DNA from: Ruminococcus sp.
Lineage (GTDB): Bacteria > Bacillota > Clostridia > Oscillospirales > Acutalibacteraceae
Assembly (NCBI GenBank): GCA_017473555.1
Contig: JAFUKO010000077.1
Span: 1 to 42,039, forward strand
Direction of reading: 5' to 3'
Length of the DNA stretch: 42,039 nucleotides
In this document: piece by piece, positions 25,316 through 34,175 of the stretch
Layout of the letters: every line of letters starts with the position of its first letter
How positions within the stretch are numbered: position 1 is the first letter of the stretch
Notes under the pieces: generated by a model
Told to the model about the DNA's origin: nothing
The model's input: only the letters and a program-made list of their open reading frames with translations
Databases searched by the model: none
Made by a program: the position numbers and the translations under genes

Positions 25316-26783
25316 TGTACTCATCCTTTTTGAAGAGTGAATTTTTGAGTCGTAAGAACGCTTTGAGTGAGCGTTTTAGATCCTCAAAATCGGTTAACCC
25401 ACGTTTTATACGGTGGCAGATATACCACGGGCGGAGGTAGTATTTTTTACGTGCGTGAGCACAAAAAGCCACAAGCTCGTCCGAGCTCAGTTCTTCTGTA
25501 CTGATAACACAATTAAGGGTGCCATCCTCTTTGAGATAGTGTGAATAACCCTGCTTTATGTAGCCGTTTTCCTTAGCCCAGTTATATGCCTCAGTACCCG
25601 GATATGGTATAAGCGGGAAAAACTGCATTGTGTCCGTTTTAAAACGCAGAGCAGCATCAAGTGTACGTTGCATAGTTTCTTTAGTTTCGCCTTTATTGCC
25701 GACCATATAGCACGCATGAATCATAAGTCCTGCTTTTTTAGCATTTTTTATATAATTCTCAATCTGCTCAACAGTGATACCTTTGCGGATATTGTTGAGT
25801 ATAGTCTGGTCAACACTTTCGATACCCGGAATAATGAGCTTGCATCCTGCTTTTTTCATTATCTGCATCGTCTCTAAATCAAGATTGACTCTGGCGTTAC
25901 ACAACCAACGGATTTTCTTATTCATTCCGCTACTGATCATTTTTTCACAAAACTCAACAGTTCGCTTTTTATTAACGGTAAAGGTGTCATCTTCGATAAC
26001 AACCTGCTTCACTTCAGGGAAATTTTTCAGGATATATTCAAATTCAGCGATAACGTTATCTACTGAACGCAATCTGTATTTATGACCATGTAGAGTCTGT
26101 GGATACACACAGTAGTTGCACCTGGCTGGGCAACCACGTCCTGTAAAAATCTGAATCTCAGGCAACGCTGATGCAGGAAAAACGTAGTCATTTACGTCGA
26201 GATATTCTTTGATAAACTCTGATGCAAACGGTATCTCATCCAGATTTTCAATATGCTCAGCATCAGGGTTGTCTATAATCTCACCGTTTTTTCTGTAAGA
26301 AAGACCTTTTACTACGGATAAATCATCGTTATTATTTATGGCATCAGCAAGATTTTTAATAATAAAGTCATATTCTTTTCTCGCAATGCCGTCTATAGCT
26401 TGAGAAAATGTAAAAGTCTCGTTGACAGTTGCTGACGGATGAGTACCGACAAGCACAGTGAAACTGTCAGGATACATATTCTTGACCGCCTCACAGAACT
26501 CGCAGTCACTGTATATCGAAGGAGTACTGGTATTGAATACAAAAAGGCTTACGTCCTTACCCTTTTCCCTAATTATCTCAAGCGATTTTTCTTTATTTAG
26601 AAGCTTTGCTGGTGCATCTAAAAACTCCACCTCATAACCGCACTTTTTTGAGTAAGCGGCAGCATAGATGAGCCACAATGGATAGTAAAGCACTCCACTG
26701 TGACCGATGCAAGGACTCCTTGATTCTCTGGAGAACTTGCCGTATTCTGCTTTGAATGGTGGATTTATAAAAAAGATTTTCAT
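25308..26783 (-). CDS. Radical SAM protein with B12-binding-like N-terminal domain
   Basis: 491-residue protein. Residues about 1-150 resemble a cobalamin-binding Rossmann domain (INPPFKAEYGKFSRE, YPLWLIYAAAYSKKCGYEVEFLDA), without the DxHxxG cobalamin-His motif, as is usual for this radical SAM class. The radical SAM core begins with GRGCPARCNYC, the CxxxCxxC [4Fe-4S] ligands at about C218, C222 and C225, followed by VIEDDTFTVNKKR and GIESVDQTILNNIRKG. Members methylate or rearrange unactivated carbons. Located between GT2 and GT4 genes, it may modify a sugar or lipid carrier of this polysaccharide; that is inference. Confidence 0.88.
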   Translation of the reverse strand: MKIFFINPPFKAEYGKFSRESRSPCIGHSGVLYYPLWLIYAAAYSKKCGYEVEFLDAPAKLLNKEKSLEIIREKGKDVSLFVFNTSTPSIYSDCEFCEAVKNMYPDSFTVLVGTHPSATVNETFTFSQAIDGIARKEYDFIIKNLADAINNNDDLSVVKGLSYRKNGEIIDNPDAEHIENLDEIPFASEFIKEYLDVNDYVFPASALPEIQIFTGRGCPARCNYCVYPQTLHGHKYRLRSVDNVIAEFEYILKNFPEVKQVVIEDDTFTVNKKRTVEFCEKMISSGMNKKIRWLCNARVNLDLETMQIMKKAGCKLIIPGIESVDQTILNNIRKGITVEQIENYIKNAKKAGLMIHACYMVGNKGETKETMQRTLDAALRFKTDTMQFFPLIPYPGTEAYNWAKENGYIKQGYSHYLKEDGTLNCVISTEELSSDELVAFCAHARKKYYLRPWYICHRIKRGLTDFEDLKRSLKAFLRLKNSLFKKDEYNG

Positions 26784-26799
26784 TGTTAACCCCTGTGTA

Positions 26800-27564
26800 T
26801 TATATTGAGCCGTGTTTTCTGATGCCTGAAATAGTGTAGAAAATCATATAGTAGGCTCTCTGAAAAACATTAAGTCCCATAAACTTGTAGACTCTATATG
26901 TCATAGCCATAGACTTAAATTTATTACCTGATTTAGAGTTACGATCTACACGATAAATAAGTAACGGTTCATTTATGCCCTTCGCTTTACCGCCGTGTTT
27001 AAGAATCGATAACCATGTAGCAAAGTCCTCGTGCATATCATCGTGCGCCATAGGAAATTTTAGAAGCCATTCTTTTTTTACAAGTGCCGATGAACATGAA
27101 ATAACATTCTGTTTCAAAAGCTTTTTAAAAGATACCTCTTCAGGTACATAAAAAACAAACTCCGACTTAATAGAATTTGTATCAACAAAACCGCTACCTG
27201 TATAGCACACAGCTATATCAGGATATTTGTTTATAAGGTTGATTTGTTTTTCCAGTTTATCGGCAGTCCACATATCATCACTGTCAATAAACGCAATATA
27301 GTCTGACTTTGCTTTTTTTACACCAAAATTGCGAGTAAAGGACACCCCTCGGTTTTTGTCGTTTCTAAAAACCAGAACTCTGCTGTCCTTTTGCTCATAC
27401 TCTCTTAAAATCTCAAGCGAATTATCGGTTGAGCAATCATCAATCATAATTAACTCAAAATCAGAATAGCTCTGGGATAAAACAGAATCTATAGTCTGAG
27501 ATAAAAAACGCTGTGCGTTATAAATAGGCATAACGATACTGATTTTGCTTACTACGTTTTCCAC
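26800..27564 (-). CDS. Glycosyltransferase family 2
   Basis: 254-residue GT-A enzyme. N-terminal SIVMPIYNAQRFLSQTIDSVLSQSY, LIMIDDCSTDNSLEIL and the metal-binding FIDSDDMW are canonical GT2. The later HEDFATWL gives the acceptor-side acidic residue and catalytic-base region. The start is GTG immediately after the cpsD stop, with GGAGGT ten bases upstream. First sugar-transfer gene of the leftward operon; it may add an early sugar. Confidence 0.93.
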   Translation of the reverse strand: MENVVSKISIVMPIYNAQRFLSQTIDSVLSQSYSDFELIMIDDCSTDNSLEILREYEQKDSRVLVFRNDKNRGVSFTRNFGVKKAKSDYIAFIDSDDMWTADKLEKQINLINKYPDIAVCYTGSGFVDTNSIKSEFVFYVPEEVSFKKLLKQNVISCSSALVKKEWLLKFPMAHDDMHEDFATWLSILKHGGKAKGINEPLLIYRVDRNSKSGNKFKSMAMTYRVYKFMGLNVFQRAYYMIFYTISGIRKHGSI

Positions 27565-28278
27565 TCAGGATACTACCTCCTCATAATAGCTTGTGTAGTA
27601 ACCCTTTCCGTAGGTTTTTTTGTAATACTTTTTGTAGTAAGAATCTCCACGCTTACCGCTGAAATTAAGCACTGCACCCAAAATTTTACATCCGCTTTTT
27701 TCAAGTTGAACCTTTGTGCGTTTAGCTTGTCTGTATCTTACTCTGCCCGCACTTATCACCATAACAGCAGCATCGCAATACTTTGCAATAACAGCACTGT
27801 CGATAACAAGTCCGAGAGGTGGTGTGTCTATAATAACGTAATCGTACTCTTCTTTCAGCGAATTCAGTAATTCTGCAAATCTTTCACCCATCATAAGGTC
27901 AACAGGATTCGGGCAGTGAGGCCCGGACACAATAATGTCAAAATTCTCATACTGTGTGGAACAAATAACCTCTTCCTTTTTTCCAAGACCGGTAAGATAC
28001 TCACTCAGCCCTTTAACGCTTCTGGCATTGGAATAGTTTGAGCTAACCACAGATTTACGTAAATCGCAATCAACATAGATAACCTTTTTGTTTATATCCG
28101 AAAGGGCTTTTGAAAGCATCAGAGAAACAGTTGTTTTGCCTTCGTTTGCATCACAACTTGTAATATTTATAACCTTGTATTCGCTACCGCAAAACTGAAG
28201 ATTTGTTCGCAAGGTTTTAAACGACTCATTCACAAAATAATTATCAAGTTTGTTGAGTCTGAGTTCAATATTAGGCAT
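27565..28278 (-). CDS. CpsD/CapB-type bacterial tyrosine kinase
   Basis: 237-residue BY-kinase that regulates capsule export and chain length with its membrane partner. Walker A SCDANEGKTT at residues 41-50, Walker A' VIYVDCDLRK, Walker B DYVIIDTPPLG. The C-terminus is a Tyr cluster (about twelve Tyr in the last 30 residues), the autophosphorylation site. Start overlaps the cpsC stop by one base. It pairs with the preceding CpsC, the split two-protein form typical of Firmicutes. Confidence 0.95.
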   Translation of the reverse strand: MPNIELRLNKLDNYFVNESFKTLRTNLQFCGSEYKVINITSCDANEGKTTVSLMLSKALSDINKKVIYVDCDLRKSVVSSNYSNARSVKGLSEYLTGLGKKEEVICSTQYENFDIIVSGPHCPNPVDLMMGERFAELLNSLKEEYDYVIIDTPPLGLVIDSAVIAKYCDAAVMVISAGRVRYRQAKRTKVQLEKSGCKILGAVLNFSGKRGDSYYKKYYKKTYGKGYYTSYYEEVVS

Positions 28279-29057
28279 TATCTGTTCCCCCTTCCGTTTT
28301 TTGAGTAATATCTATAGCGTTGAGCACCTGCTCTGCCATAATATGCATCTTTTTTGTTTACCGGCTTTTCCTTGTCCATATTCGGTACAAGCGCAAGCAC
28401 GCTAAGTCCGAGCTGCTTCTCCAGCATATCAGGGTCCGAAATCTTGTCGTCAAAAATATAAACCAACACGAAAACAATATACGTCATGATGAATGCTACC
28501 AATGCAAAAATCACCGTTGTGTATGAATACTTAGAATTACTAGGAGTATCAGACAGAGTTCCCTCATCAACAATGTTAACCTGATTAAAGCCCATAAGAC
28601 TGACAATTTGTTCCTTACCGATTTCGCATATAGAGTCAACAATCATCTTAGATTTTTCAGCGCTATCGGACACCACAGAAATCTCCAGATAACGTGTGTT
28701 TGTCGGGTTAGTGATTGAAATCATTGAGTTGAGTTCGCTGTATGTATACTCAAGTGAACACTCATCAATAACCTGATTTAAAACCGTGCGACTTGTTAAA
28801 AGCTTTGTACAGTCACTCACAACACTCAACGCAAGGTTGAAGTCAGAGTTATAGTCAGAACTATTCTCCAGATCATCATCCTGCCTTAAAATATAAATTG
28901 AGCCCGTAGATTTATACAGTGGCTCATATGTAATATAGTTAAAAGCAAACAGAGAACCGCCCACAATCACTGCTACCAGAATCATAACCCATAGCTTTGA
29001 TACAAAGAGATAAAACAATTCTCTGAACTTAATCGAGCTCTCGTTGTTATTCTGCAT
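28278..29057 (-). CDS. CpsC/Wzz-type chain-length determinant and kinase modulator
   Basis: 259-residue membrane protein with two transmembrane helices (about residues 20-38 and 175-200) around an external domain, the Wzz fold. The N-terminus KFRELFYLFVSKLWVMILVAV and the C-terminal VYIFDDKISDPDMLEKQLGLSVLALVPNMDKEK are typical of CpsC, whose cytosolic tail activates CpsD. ATG 29057 is chosen for the AAAGGATTGGGG site upstream; the longer frame to 29108 lacks one. First gene of the leftward polysaccharide operon. Confidence 0.94.
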   Translation of the reverse strand: MQNNNESSIKFRELFYLFVSKLWVMILVAVIVGGSLFAFNYITYEPLYKSTGSIYILRQDDDLENSSDYNSDFNLALSVVSDCTKLLTSRTVLNQVIDECSLEYTYSELNSMISITNPTNTRYLEISVVSDSAEKSKMIVDSICEIGKEQIVSLMGFNQVNIVDEGTLSDTPSNSKYSYTTVIFALVAFIMTYIVFVLVYIFDDKISDPDMLEKQLGLSVLALVPNMDKEKPVNKKDAYYGRAGAQRYRYYSKNGRGNR

Positions 29058-29136
29058 AATAACCCCAATCCTTTCGAAACTATCAAAATCAAAAAAGTGT
29101 ATACACACACTCTCTCATTATACTTATACATTATAA

Positions 29137-29165
29137 ATTATATCAAAACACATATATGTAGTCAA
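29137..29165 (-). promoter_or_regulatory. Promoter of the leftward cpsCD-glycosyltransferase operon
   Basis: Minus-strand TTGACT (29165-29160), 17-bp spacer, TATAAT (29142-29137). Transcript leader about 70 nt to the cpsC ATG. Confidence 0.82.
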
Positions 29166-29289
29166 TAAATTTCGGAACTTCACACCATTTTCAAAGCGAT
29201 ATTTTATCCATACAAAAATCCTTTCATAATACTGTGAATTTTTCACATATAAATCAGTTAAATAAACAATTACATTGTGTTTACTTTAA

Positions 29290-29318
29290 TTGACATTTAA
29301 AGTCTCAGGTTGTATAAT
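29290..29318 (+). promoter_or_regulatory. Perfect consensus promoter of the LicD/cytidylyltransferase operon
   Basis: TTGACA (29290-29295), 17 bp, TATAAT (29313-29318). Both boxes are exact consensus. The leader to the ATG at 29398 is about 73 nt. Confidence 0.9.
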
Positions 29319-29397
29319 TTAGGGTGTTTATTGTGAATAACTATGCCATATTTTGTGGTCTTAAAATCACCACACCATTTACTGAAAGGACGTAAAT

Positions 29398-31032
29398 ATG
29401 AAACCGATTACACAACAAGTTACTTTCAAGAATCACGACGTTGTCAACAAGGTGAGAGCTGACCTCTTAAAAATCATAGATGACATCTGCCTTGAAAACA
29501 ATCTTTCATACTTCGGATTCAGAGATCTGCTGATTGGTGCAATTCATTACAACGACTTTATCCCGAATGGTCTTAAGTCAAAAACCGAAATCGGTCTTAT
29601 GAGAGAAGATTACAACAAACTGTGCGAAATTCTCTACAAAAAAGAGAAAGAGCTCGATATCCAGATTATCGACCGCTACCCAAGTGGTGCAAAAGCTCTC
29701 ATTATGACTATCGCAAGACCTGTTGTTATCGAATCAGAAGATGCTGTTATCTCTGACCTTGCTACAGTTGAAATCAGTGCATTTGACTATCTGCCAAATA
29801 CAGAAGCTGAACAGAAGATGTACTTGAGAAAAGTCGCTTCTCTTCGTGATAAATACAACAAAATGGTCAATCTCACTCCTCCGGCAACAACTGTTCCGAT
29901 GAGTCTGAGAAAGGTGTTCAATCTTTTCTGGGGTACACTGTGCTATGGCACTAAAAATCCTAAGAAGACATACCGCAAGTTGCTCAAAACAGTTCAGAAG
30001 TACCAGAACACAAAATACATCACTCGCCTTATTCCAAGACGAAGTGTTATGATTGAATATGACAAGGTGTTCCCTACACAGCGTATCAAGGTAAATCACG
30101 CTGAGATCAACATTCCTAACACCTACAACAAATGGACTGTTGAAATCAACGATGCGTTGATGGAACAGACACGCACAATTCAAAAAATCGACCTTGTTCT
30201 TTTAAAAGAATTCGACAGAGTTTGTCGCAAGATTGGTGTAGGCTACTTTGTATGTGGTGGCACAATGCTCGGTCATATACGTCACGATGGTTTCATTCCA
30301 TGGGATGACGATATCGACGTAGGAATGCTCAGAGCTGATTACGACAAGTTCCTTAAAGAAGGCGGTAAATACTTAGGCGAAGATTTCTTCTTACAGACAA
30401 GAAAATCCGACCCTAAAATTCCTTACCTCTTCTCTAAAATCCGATTAAACGGAACATCGTACATTACTAACTACAACGAGAAGCGTGACTTCCACAAGGG
30501 AATTTGTCTTGACCTCTTCCCATTTGACTACATTCCTAACTCACTCAATGAAAGACAGCGCTTCAAAAATAAAGTTCTTTTCTGGTCAAACATTCACCAC
30601 AAGGTCATCAACCGTCACAAAGAAAAGGCTATTTACGACGAAAAGCCTGCTTCACTGTATGAGTGGTGGGCAAGAACTTACAATGAGTTCAGACGCAGAC
30701 TTGTACACCTTGTACCGCTGAAACTGACTCAGGCTCTTTACATCAAAAAGGCAACTTACTATAATTCAAAAGCAGAAGAAATGGGACTTACAACAGTGGC
30801 TTCATTCCTTCCTACCTACACTTACGCTGATGTCAAAGATATGATTCCGTATCAGGATATCGACTTTGAAGGCATTAAAGTTATGGCTTTGAAAGATATG
30901 GATAAGTTCCTTACAATGCAGTACAACGACTATATGAGACTTCCTCTGTTACACCAGCGTGTCGGTCATGACCTTGTTTCATGGCACGTTGACGAGGAGA
31001 TTGCTAAAAAGTATCACATTTACGACGATTAA
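29398..31032 (+). CDS. LicD-family phosphotransferase with a degenerate N-terminal copy
   Basis: 544-residue protein with two LicD-like halves. The C-terminal half is intact: CGGTMLGHIRHDGFIPWDDDIDVGMLRADY, with the catalytic DDDID at about residues 303-307. LicD enzymes transfer phosphocholine or other phospho-alditols from CDP donors to glycans. The N-terminal half repeats the frame (FRDLLIGAIHYNDFIPNGLK then SKTEIGLMREDY, about 41-72) but the acidic DDDID is replaced, so it is probably inactive. Start has AAAGGA upstream. It heads an operon with a cytidylyltransferase, consistent with CDP-alditol use. Confidence 0.92.
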   Translation: MKPITQQVTFKNHDVVNKVRADLLKIIDDICLENNLSYFGFRDLLIGAIHYNDFIPNGLKSKTEIGLMREDYNKLCEILYKKEKELDIQIIDRYPSGAKALIMTIARPVVIESEDAVISDLATVEISAFDYLPNTEAEQKMYLRKVASLRDKYNKMVNLTPPATTVPMSLRKVFNLFWGTLCYGTKNPKKTYRKLLKTVQKYQNTKYITRLIPRRSVMIEYDKVFPTQRIKVNHAEINIPNTYNKWTVEINDALMEQTRTIQKIDLVLLKEFDRVCRKIGVGYFVCGGTMLGHIRHDGFIPWDDDIDVGMLRADYDKFLKEGGKYLGEDFFLQTRKSDPKIPYLFSKIRLNGTSYITNYNEKRDFHKGICLDLFPFDYIPNSLNERQRFKNKVLFWSNIHHKVINRHKEKAIYDEKPASLYEWWARTYNEFRRRLVHLVPLKLTQALYIKKATYYNSKAEEMGLTTVASFLPTYTYADVKDMIPYQDIDFEGIKVMALKDMDKFLTMQYNDYMRLPLLHQRVGHDLVSWHVDEEIAKKYHIYDD

Positions 31033-31054
31033 AATCTAATCAAGAGGTAAACTT

Positions 31055-31768
31055 ATGAATACAGTTCTTTTAATGATGGGCGGAAGCGGTACAAGATTTG
31101 GCGCCGCTATTCCAAAACAGTATATCAAAGTAAACGACAGACCAATTTTCTCATACATCCTTGAGGGTTACAACAAACTCGACTGCGTTGATAAAATCAT
31201 CATCGTTTCTCACGCTGACTGGGTAGACTATGTAGAAGAAGTTGCAAAAGAAATCGGAGCTGACAAACTCTACAAGGTTGTAACAGGCGGTGACACACGT
31301 TCTGATTCTGTTAAGAATGGTCTTATCTGTGCAAGCGAGTATTCAAACGACGATGATGTTATTATGATCCACGATGCTACTCACCCTTATGTTGACAAAA
31401 AGGGCACACAGGAAGTAATCGAGGGTGTTAAGGAGTTTGGCGGTGCGACACTTGCATCTTTCAACTATGACACTGTTTACAAAATGGACGATGACCACAT
31501 CCTCACAAATATTGAGCCTCGTTTCAATATCGTAGCAGGTGCTTCACCTGAGGCATTCACTTTCAGAAAAATCTACGATATCTATATGGGTTCTACAAAA
31601 GAGGAGCTTGATAGCATGACGTCAGCAGGTGCTATCGCTCTTCACTATGGTATCAAAATGAAAGTTATCAAGGCTAACGTGATTAACCTTAAAATCACTT
31701 ACGCTGACGATATGGATTTATTCATTAAGCTTATCGACAACTACTTCTTCCCAAAGGAGGAAAACTAA
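31055..31768 (+). CDS. IspD/TarI-family cytidylyltransferase
   Basis: 237-residue nucleotidyltransferase. The nucleotide loop GGSGTRFGAAIPKQY (about residues 9-23), the VVTGGDTRSDSVKNGL block and MIHDATHPYV are the IspD/TarI motifs. It would join CTP with a polyol or terpenoid phosphate. Context argues against the housekeeping IspD role: it sits between licD and two galactitol-type genes in a surface-glycan locus, so a CDP-alditol product is likely. GAGGT lies seven bases before the start. The housekeeping role remains possible. Confidence 0.88.
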   Translation: MNTVLLMMGGSGTRFGAAIPKQYIKVNDRPIFSYILEGYNKLDCVDKIIIVSHADWVDYVEEVAKEIGADKLYKVVTGGDTRSDSVKNGLICASEYSNDDDVIMIHDATHPYVDKKGTQEVIEGVKEFGGATLASFNYDTVYKMDDDHILTNIEPRFNIVAGASPEAFTFRKIYDIYMGSTKEELDSMTSAGAIALHYGIKMKVIKANVINLKITYADDMDLFIKLIDNYFFPKEEN

Positions 31769-33094
31769 ATGAGAAACAAATTACTTGACGTTTTGGAAAA
31801 ACGCACCTTAGGTATCCACTGTGGTATTCCATCATTATGCTCAGCTAACAAAATTGTTATCGAAGCTATTATGGATCAGGCTAAGCGTTTTGACGATACC
31901 GTTTTAATCGAAGCTACTTCAAACCAAGTAAACCAGTTCGGTGGTTATATGGATATGACTTCCGTAGATTTCAGGGAGTATGTTTACAAAATCGCTGACC
32001 AGATTGGTTTTGATAAAGATAAAATCATCTTAGGTGGCGACCACTTAGGTCCGCTTCCTTGGTGCAACTTACCTGCAGATGAAGCTATGGAACACGCTAA
32101 AAAGCTCGTTTACGATTGCGTTATGGCTGGGTATACAAAGGTTCACCTTGACACAAGTATGAAGCTTGGTGATGACCCGATTGACGAAATGCTTCCTAAC
32201 GAAGTTATCGCTGAGCGTGGTGCTATTCTTTACAAAGAATGTGACAAGGCTTATCAGGAATTATTAAAAGAAAATCCTGATGCAGTTCACCCTGTTTATA
32301 TTATCGGCTCTGAGGTTCCTATCCCTGGCGGTTCTCAAGAAGAAGAGGACAACCTAAAGGTCACTAACCCAAGAGATTTCGAAAGCACAATTATGGCATA
32401 CCGCAGAATGTTTAATAAGCTAGGCTTAAAAGATGCCTGGAACCACATTATCGGTATTGTTGTTCAGCCTGGTGTAGAATTTGGCAACACCGATATTCAT
32501 ACATACAACCGTCTTGATGCAGTCAAGCTGTGCAACCGCTTAAAGAAGTATCCTGACATCGTATTTGAGGGTCATTCAACTGACTATCAACCACCTGTAA
32601 AGCTCAGAGAAATGGTCGAAGACGGCATTGCTATCATCAAGGTAGGTCCTGCTTTGACTAACGCTGTAAGAGAAGCTATCTTCGCTCTCTCTATGATTGA
32701 AAAAGAGCTTATCGATGACGAATCACAGCGTGCAAACTTCATCGAAGTTCTAGAGCAGGTTATGATGGATGAACCTTCCAACTGGATCAAACACTATCAC
32801 GGCACAGAGAAACAGCAGGCTATCGCCAGAAAGTACAGTTTCTCTGACCGTTCAAGATATTATTTCACACACGAGAAAGTTCTCTATGCTCAGGAAAAAC
32901 TGTTCGACAACCTTTCTAACGTCGAAATTCCACTTCCTGTGCTCCACCAGTATATGCCATTACAGTATTCAAAAGTCAGAGATGGTAAGCTCGCTTGCAC
33001 TCCACGTGAGCTCGCAAAAGATGCCGTTGTATGCGTAGTAGAAGACTACAACTACGCTGTTAAGTGCAACTATATGGCTAACCCTATGATGTAA
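31769..33094 (+). CDS. GatZ/KbaZ-family protein (class II tagatose-bisphosphate aldolase non-catalytic subunit family)
   Basis: 441-residue TIM-barrel-type protein. Family motifs: GIHCGIPSLCSANKIVIEAIMDQA, VLIEATSNQVNQFGGYMDM, ILGGDHLGPLPWCNLPADEAM, KVHLDTSMKLGDDP and FEGHSTDYQPP, with possible metal ligands (D/H in GGDHLG and EGHSTD). Classic members assist tagatose-bisphosphate aldolase, but some relatives are reported as fructose-6-phosphate 4-epimerases. No aldolase catalytic partner is encoded here, which favours an epimerase role. ATG follows the previous stop directly, with GGAGG inside the upstream gene. Confidence 0.88.
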   Translation: MRNKLLDVLEKRTLGIHCGIPSLCSANKIVIEAIMDQAKRFDDTVLIEATSNQVNQFGGYMDMTSVDFREYVYKIADQIGFDKDKIILGGDHLGPLPWCNLPADEAMEHAKKLVYDCVMAGYTKVHLDTSMKLGDDPIDEMLPNEVIAERGAILYKECDKAYQELLKENPDAVHPVYIIGSEVPIPGGSQEEEDNLKVTNPRDFESTIMAYRRMFNKLGLKDAWNHIIGIVVQPGVEFGNTDIHTYNRLDAVKLCNRLKKYPDIVFEGHSTDYQPPVKLREMVEDGIAIIKVGPALTNAVREAIFALSMIEKELIDDESQRANFIEVLEQVMMDEPSNWIKHYHGTEKQQAIARKYSFSDRSRYYFTHEKVLYAQEKLFDNLSNVEIPLPVLHQYMPLQYSKVRDGKLACTPRELAKDAVVCVVEDYNYAVKCNYMANPMM

Positions 33095-33115
33095 TCGAAA
33101 GAAGGTTTTTTACAA

Positions 33116-34162
33116 ATGAAAGCTGCTGTTTTACACGCTAATAAAGACATCAGATTTGACGAAATTCCAACACCTGTAGTAGAAAAAGGCACTGTACTTG
33201 TTAAAGTAGTAGCAACAGGTATCTGTGGTTCTGACCTTCCACGAGTTCACGACCACGCTGCTCATAACTACCCTATCATTTTAGGTCACGAGTTTTCAGG
33301 TTATGTTGCTGAAATCGGCGAGGGTGTTACTTCTGTTTCTAAAGATGACCATGTTGTTGGTATTCCGCTTGTTCCTTGTATGGAGTGTGAGGACTGCAAA
33401 AATGGCAACTACTCACTTTGCAAACACTACAGCTTTGTAGGCTCACGTCAGAACGGCTCAATGGCAGAATATGTACTCTTACCTGAGAGCAACGTAATGA
33501 AGATTGATAAGTCAATTCCTTTCGAAGTTGCTGCTTTCTTCGAACCATCAACTGTTGCTATCCACGCTTTGTATCAGGCTGACTATAAAGACGGCGGCAC
33601 TGTTGCAGTATTGGGTGGCGGTAACATCGGTCTTTTCACCTTACAGTGGATTAAAATTTTCGGTGCAAAAAAAGTTGTCGTAATCGATGTTGACCACGAC
33701 AGATTAAAGGATTCTTTAGATTTAGGTGCTGACGCTGTCGTTGCTCTTTGCGATGAAGACTACAAGGAGCAGTTAAACGCACTCACTGACAATCGTGGTT
33801 TTGACTACGTATTTGTGTCCACCGGTTCAACCGATGCTATGAAGCTTGCTTTCGAAATTGCAGGCAACAAAGCTCACCTTTGCTTCATCGGTACTCCTAC
33901 AAAGGAGATGACTTTCTCTGTTAAAGAGTGGGAGAATATGAACCGTAAAGAGTTCTATCTCACAGGCTCATGGATGTCATACTCAAAGCCGTTCCCTGGC
34001 AAAGAGTGGGAAATGACAGACAAGCATTTCGCAATCGGTGACTTAAAAGTTACTGACAGCATGATTTTCGAGCAATATCCACTTGATAAAACTATGGAGG
34101 CGTTCAACCTTTTCACTATACCTGGCAAGGTAAAGGGCAAGGTTCAGATTATCGACAAATAA
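33116..34162 (+). CDS. Zinc-dependent polyol-phosphate dehydrogenase (GatD-like MDR)
   Basis: 348-residue medium-chain dehydrogenase. Catalytic-zinc motif GHEFSGYVAEIGEGV with the preceding CGSDLPR, the structural-zinc cysteines in CMECEDCKNGNYSLC, and NAD-binding GGGNIGLF. Length and sequence style match galactitol-1-phosphate 5-dehydrogenase (GatD), which interconverts tagatose-6-P and galactitol-1-P; TarJ, which makes ribitol-5-P for teichoic acid, belongs to the same superfamily. In this operon the reducing direction would supply the cytidylyltransferase with an alditol phosphate (inference). GAAGG upstream. Confidence 0.9.
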   Translation: MKAAVLHANKDIRFDEIPTPVVEKGTVLVKVVATGICGSDLPRVHDHAAHNYPIILGHEFSGYVAEIGEGVTSVSKDDHVVGIPLVPCMECEDCKNGNYSLCKHYSFVGSRQNGSMAEYVLLPESNVMKIDKSIPFEVAAFFEPSTVAIHALYQADYKDGGTVAVLGGGNIGLFTLQWIKIFGAKKVVVIDVDHDRLKDSLDLGADAVVALCDEDYKEQLNALTDNRGFDYVFVSTGSTDAMKLAFEIAGNKAHLCFIGTPTKEMTFSVKEWENMNRKEFYLTGSWMSYSKPFPGKEWEMTDKHFAIGDLKVTDSMIFEQYPLDKTMEAFNLFTIPGKVKGKVQIIDK

Positions 34163-34175
34163 TCTATTGAGTGTT

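Larger units (their letters stand above)
29058..29397. promoter_or_regulatory. 340-bp divergent control region of the two polysaccharide operons
   Basis: AT-rich non-coding gap carrying one promoter in each direction (given separately). It also has a TGTGAA-3-TTCACA palindrome at 29233-29247 and, in the rightward leader, a small hairpin TGTGGT/ACCACA around 29352-29374. I see no gene in it. Confidence 0.7.

Noticed and set aside
29734-30183. 149-aa minus-strand frame inside licD
   Set aside because: Fully antisense to a strongly conserved gene, no ribosome site or family resemblance.
31055-31768. Housekeeping ispD assignment
   Set aside because: Motifs allow it, but the operon context fits CDP-alditol synthesis better, so no symbol was given.
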